Part shown: one piece after another, positions 17,531-26,190 of the stretch
How the letters are laid out: every line of letters begins with the position of its first letter
Position numbering within the stretch: the stretch's first letter is position 1
NCBI RefSeq assembly: GCF_000018545.1
Contig: NC_012587.1
Location: 124,001-188,000 of the forward strand
Direction: 5' to 3'
Source: Sinorhizobium fredii NGR234
GTDB lineage: Bacteria > Pseudomonadota > Alphaproteobacteria > Rhizobiales > Rhizobiaceae
Length of the DNA stretch: 64,000 nucleotides
Program-made: the position numbers and the translations under genes
Notes under the pieces: generated by a model
The model's input: the letters and a program-made list of their open reading frames with translations, nothing else
What the model was told of the DNA's origin: nothing
The model's database searches: none

Positions 17531-17555
17531 AAATGGTCTCACCGTGAGACATTTT
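17531..17555. repeat. cassette palindrome copy 1 (a)
   Basis: Dyad GTCTCAC-C-GTGAGAC flanked by AAAT and ATTTT. It lies between convergent genes (DUF6074-like on plus, small membrane protein on minus) in the otherwise empty 17272-17692 gap. It is one of five related palindromes in this element and could be a bidirectional terminator or a recombination/regulatory site. Confidence 0.75.
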
Positions 17556-17692
17556 TGCGCGGTGCGGGATAGCAACTTCTCGGGCGAGCAGCAGTTCTTG
17601 GCTCACATCATCATATGGAAATACAGCCGCGAGCATTCCTTCGCTAGAAGAGCAACTGGCCAAAAGAGAGCGAGTGACACTGCTGCAGCTAT

Positions 17693-17914
17693 TTATCGCC
17701 CCAGTCGGTGTCCGCTTTTCTCCAATAATTCGCGGCCCTGCCTACGATTAAAATCGAGCTGATCTTCGTCGGGTCGTGGAATGAATTGCCGAGATATCAA
17801 ATCGTTGTTGTGTTTAATCCACCAATCACAAATACGCGGTGGCAAGAAAACTAAAATCAAAATCAACACTGGGATGTAGAGAAGGAGATAAAACCCCTCG
17901 AACATGTCGTGCAT
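17693..17914 (-). CDS. small membrane protein (73 aa)
   Basis: The product MHDMFEGFYLLLYIPVLILI... has one strong transmembrane helix (about residues 7-27) followed by a charged cytoplasmic tail (PRPDEDQLDFNRRQGRELLEK). The frame is open up to 18031, but the upstream part runs into the palindrome at 18010, so the ATG at 17914 is the better start. It is the only gene between palindrome copies a and b. No family is recognised. Confidence 0.5.
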   Translation of the reverse strand: MHDMFEGFYLLLYIPVLILILVFLPPRICDWWIKHNNDLISRQFIPRPDEDQLDFNRRQGRELLEKSGHRLGR

Positions 17915-18009
17915 AAAAGTGCCCCAATAGAGTTTGTGCCGCGTCAGCGGCTCAGCGACGCCTCCGAACCTGACGACTTGTCTGCCAGGCCGACTCTCGC
18001 CGTGGTGTG

Positions 18010-18034
18010 AAAATGTCTCGCCGTGAGACACTTT
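18010..18034. repeat. cassette palindrome copy 2 (b)
   Basis: AAAATGTCTC-GCCGT-GAGACACTTT. It lies 40 bp past the stop of the 18074-18328 minus-strand gene and upstream of the small membrane protein gene, separating two cassettes. Confidence 0.75.
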
Positions 18035-18073
18035 TTCTAGGCGGCAGATTGGCGCGTTTCTGCCGCGCAGGGA

Positions 18074-18328
18074 TCAGCTTTGGTCCTTGGCCTTGCGATC
18101 CTGTAGAGCGTCGTACGCCCTCTGTGTAGCCGCCTCAATTTCGTCCTCTCGCATAAGAGGCTTTCGCACGAGAGTTTCGCGCGCCGTGCTGATTTCCATT
18201 TCCAGTTCCGCCTTAATGCGGTGGAACTCCTTCGCTCTTTCGTAGATGTTCCTGATTCCTCGAACACGCCACTTCGCTATGGCCTCCGGACTATCCCAGT
18301 CCGGGTCGTATTCAGGCTCCACCGACAT
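18074..18328 (-). CDS. hypothetical protein (84 aa, charged helical)
   Basis: ATG 18328 follows GGGAGG with good spacing and begins 1 bp after the stop of the membrane-protein gene upstream (18330), so the two are cotranscribed. The protein is highly charged and predicted mostly helical (IYERAKEFHRIKAELEMEIS), possibly a short coiled coil, with an acidic N-terminus. No family is recognised. Together with the upstream membrane protein it may form a two-component unit. Confidence 0.6.
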   Translation of the reverse strand: MSVEPEYDPDWDSPEAIAKWRVRGIRNIYERAKEFHRIKAELEMEISTARETLVRKPLMREDEIEAATQRAYDALQDRKAKDQS

Positions 18329-18329
18329 C

Positions 18330-18854
18330 TCAGCCTCCCATTTGCACGGCGCATTCATTGGCGCGCTTTGTCGCCAAGTTCATCAGTTCTGGAACGTCCT
18401 GAATTTTGCCCGTCAACGGCTTGAATGCTAAGAACGATGTGCTGGTAGACCATACAATCGCTGCATCCAAGGTGTCCGACATGCACTGGCAGTACTGAGT
18501 TCTTTTTTCGGTCGTTAGCTGAGCGGTGTAGTCATTTTTTGTAAGGCACGAAGTCTTCACGCCGTCATGTGCTTCGGTGATTTCAGAAATGGCCAACCCC
18601 GAAATCACGAACATGAAACCCAGCATAAAAATCGAATAGCGTACAAGTAGACCCGGAACGCTTTTCCCGCCCTTCACGACGAAGTACCCGATGGCGGCGG
18701 GAATCAGGATGGCCCCCAATCCCTCGCCCCAGCTTTGCTGAATGGCGGCACAGGCTATTAAGCCGAAAAAGACCGCCGAGACATAAACAAGCCAATGACG
18801 CCTAAGGCTCGTCGGCTGGCTCACTAGCACGAAAGGCGCCAGCTTCTCGTTCAT
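18330..18854 (-). CDS. hypothetical inner-membrane protein
   Basis: About 174 aa with four likely membrane helices: WLVYVSAVFFGLIACAAI (about residue 23-40), LGAILIPAAIGYFVV, a short one after the KGGKS loop, and FMLGFMFVISGLAI (about 78-92). A hydrophilic domain with CLTKNDY, QYCQCMSD and ECAVQ follows; its four to five cysteines suggest a disulfide-stabilised periplasmic domain. The ATG at 18854 is chosen (GGAG upstream); in-frame GTGs at 18863/18866 are possible. It is the first gene of a two-gene minus-strand unit; function is unknown. Confidence 0.6.
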   Translation of the reverse strand: MNEKLAPFVLVSQPTSLRRHWLVYVSAVFFGLIACAAIQQSWGEGLGAILIPAAIGYFVVKGGKSVPGLLVRYSIFMLGFMFVISGLAISEITEAHDGVKTSCLTKNDYTAQLTTEKRTQYCQCMSDTLDAAIVWSTSTSFLAFKPLTGKIQDVPELMNLATKRANECAVQMGG

Positions 18855-18993
18855 ACCGTTCACCACTCCATTCGCTTAAGTGTCTTTGGCCCGAGCCGTG
18901 GAAGCATCGACCAGTTCGAAATTACTGCCAAACTCCTAATCAGAGATCAACAGTCCGTCGATTACCGCGCCGTCAATAGTGCTTCGTCTCGAC

Positions 18994-19266
18994 ATGGATG
19001 CACGGCAAATCATGGGCTGGAATCTTCGACTGCTAAGGGTTGAGCGAGGGCTATCTCAGGAGCGGCTCGCGTTTGAAGCTAGAATCGACCGCGCCTATGT
19101 GGGGCGCGTCGAGCGAGGGATGGAAAACGTCACGATTGCGACTATAGAAGCCTTGGCTCGTGCGCTTGAGGTGCCTGTCGCAGCGCTTTTTTCACAACCT
19201 GATCGCAATGCTTCCCAACCGAAGCCGTTGCGGTCAGGTAGGAAGCCGAAAAGCAGTAAACAGTAA
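18994..19266 (+). CDS. XRE-family helix-turn-helix regulator
   Basis: A 90-aa protein with a full XRE/Cro-type DNA-binding domain: GWNLRLLRVERGLSQERLAFEARIDRAYVGRVERGMENVTI, with the second and third helices at about residues 23-45. The C-terminus is a basic tail (SGRKPKSSKQ). It is divergent from the 18330-18854 membrane-protein gene, so it probably controls that promoter region. It lies in the cassette between palindromes b and c and might be a control protein for the neighbouring restriction system, a role small XRE proteins often have. Confidence 0.82.
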   Translation: MDARQIMGWNLRLLRVERGLSQERLAFEARIDRAYVGRVERGMENVTIATIEALARALEVPVAALFSQPDRNASQPKPLRSGRKPKSSKQ

Positions 19267-19687
19267 GCGCCAGGGGGCAACCTTGGAGAGCTCTCACCTT
19301 CTCGGCTACTGCACGACATATCGGCCTAAGCCGGGAGGTCACCTAGTAAGAAAATGTCTCGTCGCGAGACATTTTCCATGTTTGCGTGGGGCGTCACAGT
19401 CGGATCCAGGCTTCGCGGACAACGTCTTGTCCCTCAACAACGTATGCGCCGCTTACATCCCATTGATATTGCGTGTTTAAAGCTGGCTTGAGGCAGCGTT
19501 GCTGCCACCAGGTTGCGTTGTTCCGTCGGCCTTCGAGTGTCACCTATTCGCCGCGGAGTTCATTTCCGCTTTTCAGCGCCAATGTATTCGATGATCATCG
19601 TTTCAGAAATCTGCAACTCCAGTTTGCCTGCCCCCAAGACGTATGGCATGGTCCGCTCGGGGGCGGTAAGAAGCATTGGGTGGGGCA
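19267..19687. other. gap before the restriction operon
   Basis: Apart from palindrome c (19351-19375), I see no supported gene in these 421 bp. They must contain the hsdR promoter. A G-rich ribosome site (GGTGGGG) occurs at 19679-19685. Confidence 0.45.
19351..19375. repeat. cassette palindrome copy 3 (c)
   Basis: AAAATGTCTCG-TCG-CGAGACATTTT, the most symmetrical copy (11-bp arms). It lies 85 bp past the XRE gene and about 310 bp before the restriction operon, marking the left edge of that cassette. Confidence 0.8.
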
Positions 19688-22600
19688 TTGTCGGTAAATT
19701 TCGACCATCTGAAATCGCTGAGTCCCGAACTACAGCGTCTGGGCACGCTTGCTGAACGCTTCTTTGCAGATGACGCCAATACCTCGCTGATCAAGAGCCG
19801 TCAGTTCGGCGAATACATGGTCAAGGAGATCGCCGCGCTCTCCGGTGTCTATGATCCCGCTGCCCGTGAGACGACGCACGATCTGCTTCGGCGGCTCGCG
19901 ACCCAGCAGATCCTGCCGCGCGAGGTGGCCGACATCTTCCACGCCGTGCGCAAGAGCGGCAACGAGGCGACCCACAATCTGGCAGGGTCACCGACCGAGG
20001 CGCTGGCCGCCCTCAAGTTCTGCCGGGCGCTGGGCGTCTGGTATCGCCGCACCTACGGACGCGATCCGAACTTCAGACCAGGCCCCTTCGTCCCTCCCAA
20101 GGCCTCCGCCGATATCGATCAGGCAACGCAGGCAGAACTGGCCACGCTTCGTCGGCAGGTTCGGGAAGCCGAGGCGCAGCTCGCGGCCGCCCATTCCTCG
20201 GCGGATGAACTCGCCAAGGCCCGTGCCGCAGCCGATGAACTCGCCCGCCAGGCTGCCGCTGACAACGCGGTCTGGGAACAGACGGCCGTCGAGATGGAGG
20301 CCAATCAGGCCGAGCTTTCCCGCAAGCTCGCGGAGCTGCAGAAGGCGGCGCAGGCCCAGCCGCAACAATTGCAGATGGAGTTCAAGCAGGCAGGCCTTCA
20401 GGCCGCGAGCCGGTTGGAACTCGACGAGCGGCAGACCCGCCGCTTGATCGACGCCCAACTGGTAGATGCAGGCTGGGAGGCCGACAGCGATCGTCTGAGT
20501 TATCAACTGGGCGCGCGCCCGGAAGAAGGCCGGAACCTTGCTATCGCCGAGTGGCCGGCAGCCGGTGGACGTGCTGACTATGGGCTGTTCATTGGCTTGA
20601 CGTGCGTCGGTATCATCGAGGCAAAGCGCGAGAGCGTTGACGTGCCTTCCACGCTCCAGCAGGCCGAGCGCTACGCACGCACCATAGCGCTGCCGCCGGA
20701 GAACAGCCATCCGGGCGGCCTATGGAATCATGGTCTCGCCGACCCGTTCCGCGTTCCCTTCGTCTTCACCACGAATGGCCGCCCTTTCGTCCGCCAGTGG
20801 CAGACCAAATCAGGTATCTGGTTCTGCGATCTGCGTCGCGACACGAACCACCCCCGACCTCTGACAACCTGGTTTTCGCCGAAGGATCTTCTCGACATCC
20901 TCGCGACCGATCTCGACGCCGCAGCCCAAGGTCTCGCCGAGGACAGTTTCGGCAAGGGCAGGATGCGACCCTACCAAGAGGACGCAATCGCTGCGATTGA
21001 GAATGCGGTCGTCGCCGGCCAACGCGATATTCTCGTGTCGATGGCGACAGGGACGGGCAAGACGCGCACCAGCATCGCCCTGATGTACCGCCTGCTGAAG
21101 CATAAGCGCTTCCGCCGTATCCTCTTCCTGGTAGATCGAAAGGCACTCGGCAAGCAGACAAGCGACGCCTTGGAAACGACCGAGATCGAGGGCATGCTGA
21201 ACTTCGCCCAGATCTACAAGGTTGCCGGGTTGGAGAAGAAGGTTCCGGAGGACGAGGATCAGGTGCAGGTCGCCACCGTCCAGTCCCTGATCGCCCGCAT
21301 CCTCAACGAACCTGACCCGGCCAAGCGTCCGACGCCTGGCACCTTCGATTGCATTATCGTCGATGAAGCTCATCGCGGCTACACGCTGGACGCAGAACTA
21401 CGCGAAAGCGATGTCGGCTTCCGCAATCTGGATGACTACCAGTCAGCCTATCGCCAGATCCTCGATTACTTCGATGCCGTGAAGGTGGCGTTGACGGCAA
21501 CACCCGCGCTTCATACCCGGGAGATCTTTGGCCATCCGGTCTTTCACTATGGCTACCGCCAAGCTGTCGTCGAAGGTTATCTCAACGATCACCTGCCACC
21601 GAAGCGAATCACCACAGCACTCTCCGAAGCCGGCATCCATTTCGAGGGTGGCGAGGAGGTCGAGATCATCGATCGCACGACCGGGCAGATCGATCTGTTC
21701 GAACTCCCGGATGAAGTTTCGCTCGACTACGACGTCGCCGATTTCAACAAGCGGGTCTATTCGGAGGCCTTCAATCGCATGGTCTGCCGGGCGATCGCTA
21801 CGGAAATTCCGCCAAGCAAGCCAGGCAAGACGCTGATCTTCGCCGCCCGCGACGCCCATGCGGATGATCTCGTCCGTCTGCTAGTCGAGGAGTTGCAGGA
21901 GGAGTATGGCAACGACGCTGTGCCGCACGGCATGGTGATGAAGATCACTGGCAATGTCGACAAGGCTGACGACCTGATCCTGAAGTTCAAGAACGATCCA
22001 CATCCGAAATACGTCGTTACCGTCGATCTTCTGACCACAGGCATTGATGTGCCGACCATCTGCAATCTGGTCTTTGTGCGCAGGGTCAAAAGCCGCATTC
22101 TCTATGACCAGATGATCGGCCGAGCCACGCGGCTTTGCCCGGAGATCGGCAAGGAACATTTCCGCATCTTCGATGCCGTCGATCTCTACGCCGAACTGCA
22201 GGAGATGACGGACATGCGCCCCGTCGTCGTCAAGCCGGATATCTCGCTCGGCCAGCTTGTCACCGACCTGGACAAGGCAGAGACGGAGGAAGACAAGAGT
22301 TGGGTCGCGGGCCAGGTGATCGTCCGCATGCGCGCCATGGCAAACCGCATGGATGCTGAAACCCGGGAGAGTTTCGAGCGCCACACGGGAGAGACGCCGG
22401 AAAACGCGGTGCAGCGTCTTGCCACCCTTTCCGGTTCCGAACTGCAGGATTGGCTAAAATCCCATCCGCGCGTGATCGAACTTCTGGAGCGCCGCCCGAT
22501 CCGGACTGGAAGCGGCAACGACGGTGTGGTCATCTCCACCCATGAAGACGAGTTGCTGCGCATCGAGGAAATCTTTGGCAAGAACACCACGCCGGAGGAT

Positions 22601-23098
22601 TACATCACCGGCTTCGAGCGCTTCATCCGGGAGAATATGAACCAGGTCCCGGCGCTGATTGCCGTCACCCAACGACCGCGTGATCTGACGCGCAAGGAAC
22701 TGTCGGAACTGGCAGGCCTGCTGGACGAGAAGAACTATTCCGAAGCTATGCTGCGCGCCGCCTATGGCAAGGTCCGCAATGCCGATATCGCCGCCCATAT
22801 CATCGGCTTCGTCCGCCAGGCAGCGATCGGCGATCCGCTCATCCCCTATGCCACGCGTGTGGAAAACGCGATTGGGAAGATCGAGGCCTCGCGCCCCTGG
22901 ACCCAGAAACAGAAGGAATGGCTGCGCCGCATTGGCCGTGCGCTGAAGGACAAGCCGGTGGCCGATCCGACGCTGCTTGACCAGGGCGTCTTTGCGGACA
23001 AGGGCGGCTTCAAGCGCATCTCCCAGGAATTCGATGGCGAGCTGGATGATGTCCTGCACGCCTTCAACGAGGCGATCTGGGCGCCGCCCGCCGCCTGA
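19688..23098 (+). CDS. hsdR: type I restriction endonuclease subunit R
   Basis: Motor and nuclease subunit of a type I RM complex: it translocates DNA with ATP and cuts unmodified DNA. The 1136-aa protein has an N-terminal DUF4145-like domain (about 1-120), a coiled region (about 140-230), a PD-(D/E)xK nuclease core (GGRADYGLF...GIIEAKRE, about 295-320), helicase motifs with Walker A MATGTGKTRTS (about 450), DEAH box IIVDEAHRG (about 557), TATP, and motif VI QMIGRATRLCP (about 810), and a C-terminal helical assembly domain. The TTG at 19688 follows GGTGGGG, preferable to the TTG at 19676. The first of four same-strand genes; its composition is closer to the host than the later cargo. Confidence 0.93.
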   Translation: MSVNFDHLKSLSPELQRLGTLAERFFADDANTSLIKSRQFGEYMVKEIAALSGVYDPAARETTHDLLRRLATQQILPREVADIFHAVRKSGNEATHNLAGSPTEALAALKFCRALGVWYRRTYGRDPNFRPGPFVPPKASADIDQATQAELATLRRQVREAEAQLAAAHSSADELAKARAAADELARQAAADNAVWEQTAVEMEANQAELSRKLAELQKAAQAQPQQLQMEFKQAGLQAASRLELDERQTRRLIDAQLVDAGWEADSDRLSYQLGARPEEGRNLAIAEWPAAGGRADYGLFIGLTCVGIIEAKRESVDVPSTLQQAERYARTIALPPENSHPGGLWNHGLADPFRVPFVFTTNGRPFVRQWQTKSGIWFCDLRRDTNHPRPLTTWFSPKDLLDILATDLDAAAQGLAEDSFGKGRMRPYQEDAIAAIENAVVAGQRDILVSMATGTGKTRTSIALMYRLLKHKRFRRILFLVDRKALGKQTSDALETTEIEGMLNFAQIYKVAGLEKKVPEDEDQVQVATVQSLIARILNEPDPAKRPTPGTFDCIIVDEAHRGYTLDAELRESDVGFRNLDDYQSAYRQILDYFDAVKVALTATPALHTREIFGHPVFHYGYRQAVVEGYLNDHLPPKRITTALSEAGIHFEGGEEVEIIDRTTGQIDLFELPDEVSLDYDVADFNKRVYSEAFNRMVCRAIATEIPPSKPGKTLIFAARDAHADDLVRLLVEELQEEYGNDAVPHGMVMKITGNVDKADDLILKFKNDPHPKYVVTVDLLTTGIDVPTICNLVFVRRVKSRILYDQMIGRATRLCPEIGKEHFRIFDAVDLYAELQEMTDMRPVVVKPDISLGQLVTDLDKAETEEDKSWVAGQVIVRMRAMANRMDAETRESFERHTGETPENAVQRLATLSGSELQDWLKSHPRVIELLERRPIRTGSGNDGVVISTHEDELLRIEEIFGKNTTPEDYITGFERFIRENMNQVPALIAVTQRPRDLTRKELSELAGLLDEKNYSEAMLRAAYGKVRNADIAAHIIGFVRQAAIGDPLIPYATRVENAIGKIEASRPWTQKQKEWLRRIGRALKDKPVADPTLLDQGVFADKGGFKRISQEFDGELDDVLHAFNEAIWAPPAA

Positions 23099-23164
23099 GT
23101 TGACCGGAGGCCCACGCTGGTTACAAACGTCAACACCGATCCTTGATCCGAAAAGAATGTTGCC

Positions 23165-24700
23165 ATGAATGCCAATGCCATCGTCCAGAAACTCTGGCGT
23201 CTCTGCACCGTCCTCCGCAAGGACGGCATCACCTACCAGCAATATGTCACTGAGCTGACCTATCTGCTGTTCCTCAAGATGATGGCCGAGCGCAATCGCG
23301 AATCGGGCAGCCTGCCGGAGACCATGCGCTGGGAAGATCTCGTCCAGGCGAATGGCCTTGCCAAACTAGAACTCTACCGCAGGACGCTGGTGACCCTGGG
23401 CACCGTCAGCACACGCCTCGGCAAGGACGACGCCCTCGTCCTGCCTCCGGGCGACAATGCGACGCCGGATGAACGGAAGCGGTATGTCGATGCCCGCCCA
23501 CTGCCGGATATGGTGCAGGAAATCTTCGACAACGCCTCTACCTTCATCCGGGAACCGCAGAACTTGACGACGCTGGTGACTGCCATCGACGAGCTCGACT
23601 GGTTTTCCGAGGAGCGCGATCAGTTCGGCGATCTCTATGAGGGCCTGCTGCAGAAGAACGCGGAGGAGACCAAGCGCGGTGCCGGACAGTATTTCACACC
23701 ACGCGTGTTGATCCGAGTGTTGGTCCGCCTCATGCAGCCGCAGCCCGGCGAGGTGATCCAGGATCCCGCAGGCGGCACCGGCGGCTTTCTGATCGCGGCC
23801 GATCACTACATGCGCGCCCGCACCGACAATTATTTCGATCTTGGCGAGAAGGAGCAAGAATTCCAGAAGCGCCACGCTTTCCACGGCATGGAAAATGTGC
23901 CGGGCACGCTGCGCCTGCTCTTGATGAACCTCTACCTGCACGACATCGACAGCGACCATGTCGATCTCGGCGACACGCTGTCGGACAAGGGCAAGGGACT
24001 TGGCCGCGCGAACCTCATCCTCACCAATCCGCCCTTCGGCCCAGCAGGCGGTGCGCCGACACGCGATGATCTGTCGGTTACTGCCACTGTCTCCTCCTAT
24101 CAGCTTCCTTTTGTCGAGCATTGCATTCGCGCGCTCAAGCCCGGAGGACGCGCGGCCATTGTCGTGCCGGACAATGTCCTGTTCGAAGACGGGCGTGGCA
24201 GGCAGCTCCGCCAGATGATGATGGACTGGTGCGACCTGCACACCATTCTGCGCCTGCCGACTGGCATTTTCTATGCACAAGGGGTGAAGACCAATGTCAT
24301 CTTCCTGACGCGCGGCAAGACGGAGACCGGCAACACCAAGGCCACGTGGATTTATGACCTGCGCGCCCAGATGCCGAAATTCGGCAAGACCACGCCGCTG
24401 ACGGAAGCCCATTTCGAAGGCTTCGAGAAGGCCTTTGGCACGAGCCCCTATGGCAAGGAGCGTGTGAAGGATGAAGGCGAGGTCGGACGCTGGCGCGAGT
24501 TTAGGCGCGAAGAGATCGCCGCTCGTGGAGACAATCTCGACATTGCCTGGCTGCGCGAGGCAGACGACGAGGCGGAAGATGGGCTGACCGAACCAGAAGA
24601 TATCGCCGCAGCCATTCTCGGCCATCTGCAAGCCGCGACGCTGGAGATTGAGGCGCTGATGGCGGAGCTTGGCGACGAGCTGTCCGAGGCCGCAGAATGA
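23165..24700 (+). CDS. hsdM: type I DNA methyltransferase subunit M
   Basis: N6-adenine methyltransferase subunit, 511 aa. The N-terminal HsdM helical domain (MNANAIVQKLWRLCTVLRKDGITY...LLFLKMMAE) is followed by the catalytic domain with the SAM-binding motif QDPAGGTGGFLIAA (about 198-212) and the catalytic NPPF motif LTNPPFGPAGG (about 285). It methylates the host copy of the recognition site and forms M2S with HsdS. The start ATG at 23165 lies 66 bp after hsdR; its TGA overlaps the hsdS ATG (24697-24700), implying coupled translation of M and S. Confidence 0.95.
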   Translation: MNANAIVQKLWRLCTVLRKDGITYQQYVTELTYLLFLKMMAERNRESGSLPETMRWEDLVQANGLAKLELYRRTLVTLGTVSTRLGKDDALVLPPGDNATPDERKRYVDARPLPDMVQEIFDNASTFIREPQNLTTLVTAIDELDWFSEERDQFGDLYEGLLQKNAEETKRGAGQYFTPRVLIRVLVRLMQPQPGEVIQDPAGGTGGFLIAADHYMRARTDNYFDLGEKEQEFQKRHAFHGMENVPGTLRLLLMNLYLHDIDSDHVDLGDTLSDKGKGLGRANLILTNPPFGPAGGAPTRDDLSVTATVSSYQLPFVEHCIRALKPGGRAAIVVPDNVLFEDGRGRQLRQMMMDWCDLHTILRLPTGIFYAQGVKTNVIFLTRGKTETGNTKATWIYDLRAQMPKFGKTTPLTEAHFEGFEKAFGTSPYGKERVKDEGEVGRWREFRREEIAARGDNLDIAWLREADDEAEDGLTEPEDIAAAILGHLQAATLEIEALMAELGDELSEAAE

Positions 24701-26187
24701 GTGAGTTGCCGAGGGGGTGGTGTGTCACCACAATCCAAGAAATAGCCGATGTGGGGACTGGCGCTACACCAAAACGCGGAACAAGAGCATTCTACGAATC
24801 TGGGACTATCCCATGGATTACAAGCGGTGCAGTAAGCCAAAGGCAAATTACTTACGCTGATGAGTTTATCACCGAGGCTGCTATTCGTTCGACTAACTGC
24901 AAGGTCTTCCCAACCGGTACAATCTTGGTTGCTATGTATGGAGAAGGAAAGACGCGAGGCTCGGTGGCAAGGTTGGCCATTGACGCGGCAACCAATCAAG
25001 CTCTTGCAGCGATCGTCCTTCCCAATGACGACATAGTATCCAGCGAATTCTTGATGAATTTTCTTACGTCTCAATACTCGCAGCTGCGCGGATTAGCAGC
25101 GGGTGGAGTTCAGCCGAATCTAAACCTACAATTGATTCGATCTACCAGTTTCCCCCTCCCGCCCCTGGCCGAGCAAAAGCGCATCGTGGCCAAGCTGGAT
25201 GCGCTGAGCGCGAAATCCGCCCGCGCCCGCACCGAACTCGCTCGCATCGAAACCCTCGTCTACCGCTACAAGCAGGCGGTACTCGGCAAGGCGTTCAGCG
25301 GGGAGTTGACGGTGGATTTCAGACTGAGCCGTCGTCACCTGCAGAGCGAGGCCAAGGCAGGCTCTATCCATGGAGAGGAAGGTGTCGAACGAAAGCTAAA
25401 GGTTAGAGGAACGACGGATGTCATGAAAGGCATTCAGTTATCGCCTCTACCGGAGAGCTGGAACTGGGTCAAAAACCACAGGTTAGCCCAGAATCGCGCC
25501 AACGCGATTTGCGCCGGACCCTTCGGTACAATTTTCAAAGCGAAGGACTTTAGAGACAAAGGCATTCCGATCATATTCCTACGCCACGTTGCTGCCGGGG
25601 AGTATCGTACTCATAAGCCAGGCTTCATGGACAAGAAGGTTTGGCAGGAATTGCATCAGCCTTATTCGGTGTTCGGCGGGGAACTGCTCGTGACGAAACT
25701 GGGAGATCCGCCCGGTGTTGCTTGCATTTTCCCTGCTGGCGTCGGCACCGCGATGGTGACGCCGGATGTGATGAAAATGAGCGTCGACGAAAACGCCAGC
25801 GTTCCAAAGTTTCTGATGTTCTATTTCAACTCACCGATAGCCAAGAACATAATTCACCAGCTCGCCTTTGGTTTGACGCGACTGAGAGTTGATTTGGCAA
25901 TGTTTAAGACTTTTCCAGTGCCACATCCATCCCTCGAAGAACAACTCGAAATCGTCCGCCGCATCGAATCCGCCTTCGCCAAAATCGATCGGTTGGCGGC
26001 GGAAGCTAAGCGCGCGCTGGACCTTGTGGGCAAGCTGGATGAGGCGATCCTCGCCAAGGCCTTCCGCGGCGAACTGGTCCCCCAGGACGAAAACGACGAG
26101 CCCGCCGAAAATCTTCTGGAGCGCATCCGCGCCGAGCGCGCGGCGGCGCCGAAGGCGAAGCGTGGGCGGGGTAACGCTAAGGGCTAA
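24697..26187 (+). CDS. hsdS: type I specificity subunit S
   Basis: Determines the bipartite DNA target of the complex. The 496-aa protein shows two target-recognition domains (about residues 1-150 and 240-410), each followed by a conserved helical spacer: PLPPLAEQKRIVAKLDALS...VLGKAFSGEL (about 150-205) and PHPSLEEQLEIVRRIESAF...ILAKAFRGEL (about 410-465). The two variable domains are visibly AT-richer than the spacers, as is common for exchangeable recognition domains. The C-terminus has the usual ENLLERIRAERAA followed by a basic tail. It is followed after 3 bp by the MBL-fold gene. Confidence 0.94.
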   Translation: MSELPRGWCVTTIQEIADVGTGATPKRGTRAFYESGTIPWITSGAVSQRQITYADEFITEAAIRSTNCKVFPTGTILVAMYGEGKTRGSVARLAIDAATNQALAAIVLPNDDIVSSEFLMNFLTSQYSQLRGLAAGGVQPNLNLQLIRSTSFPLPPLAEQKRIVAKLDALSAKSARARTELARIETLVYRYKQAVLGKAFSGELTVDFRLSRRHLQSEAKAGSIHGEEGVERKLKVRGTTDVMKGIQLSPLPESWNWVKNHRLAQNRANAICAGPFGTIFKAKDFRDKGIPIIFLRHVAAGEYRTHKPGFMDKKVWQELHQPYSVFGGELLVTKLGDPPGVACIFPAGVGTAMVTPDVMKMSVDENASVPKFLMFYFNSPIAKNIIHQLAFGLTRLRVDLAMFKTFPVPHPSLEEQLEIVRRIESAFAKIDRLAAEAKRALDLVGKLDEAILAKAFRGELVPQDENDEPAENLLERIRAERAAAPKAKRGRGNAKG

Positions 26188-26190
26188 GCG

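Noticed and set aside
17352..17762. 136-codon frame after the DUF6074-like gene
   Set aside because: No ribosome site or recognisable domain, and it runs through palindrome a and the end of the small membrane protein gene.
19160..19480. 106-codon frame overlapping the XRE gene and palindrome c
   Set aside because: Overlaps the XRE gene in another frame and includes the conserved palindrome; no ribosome site.
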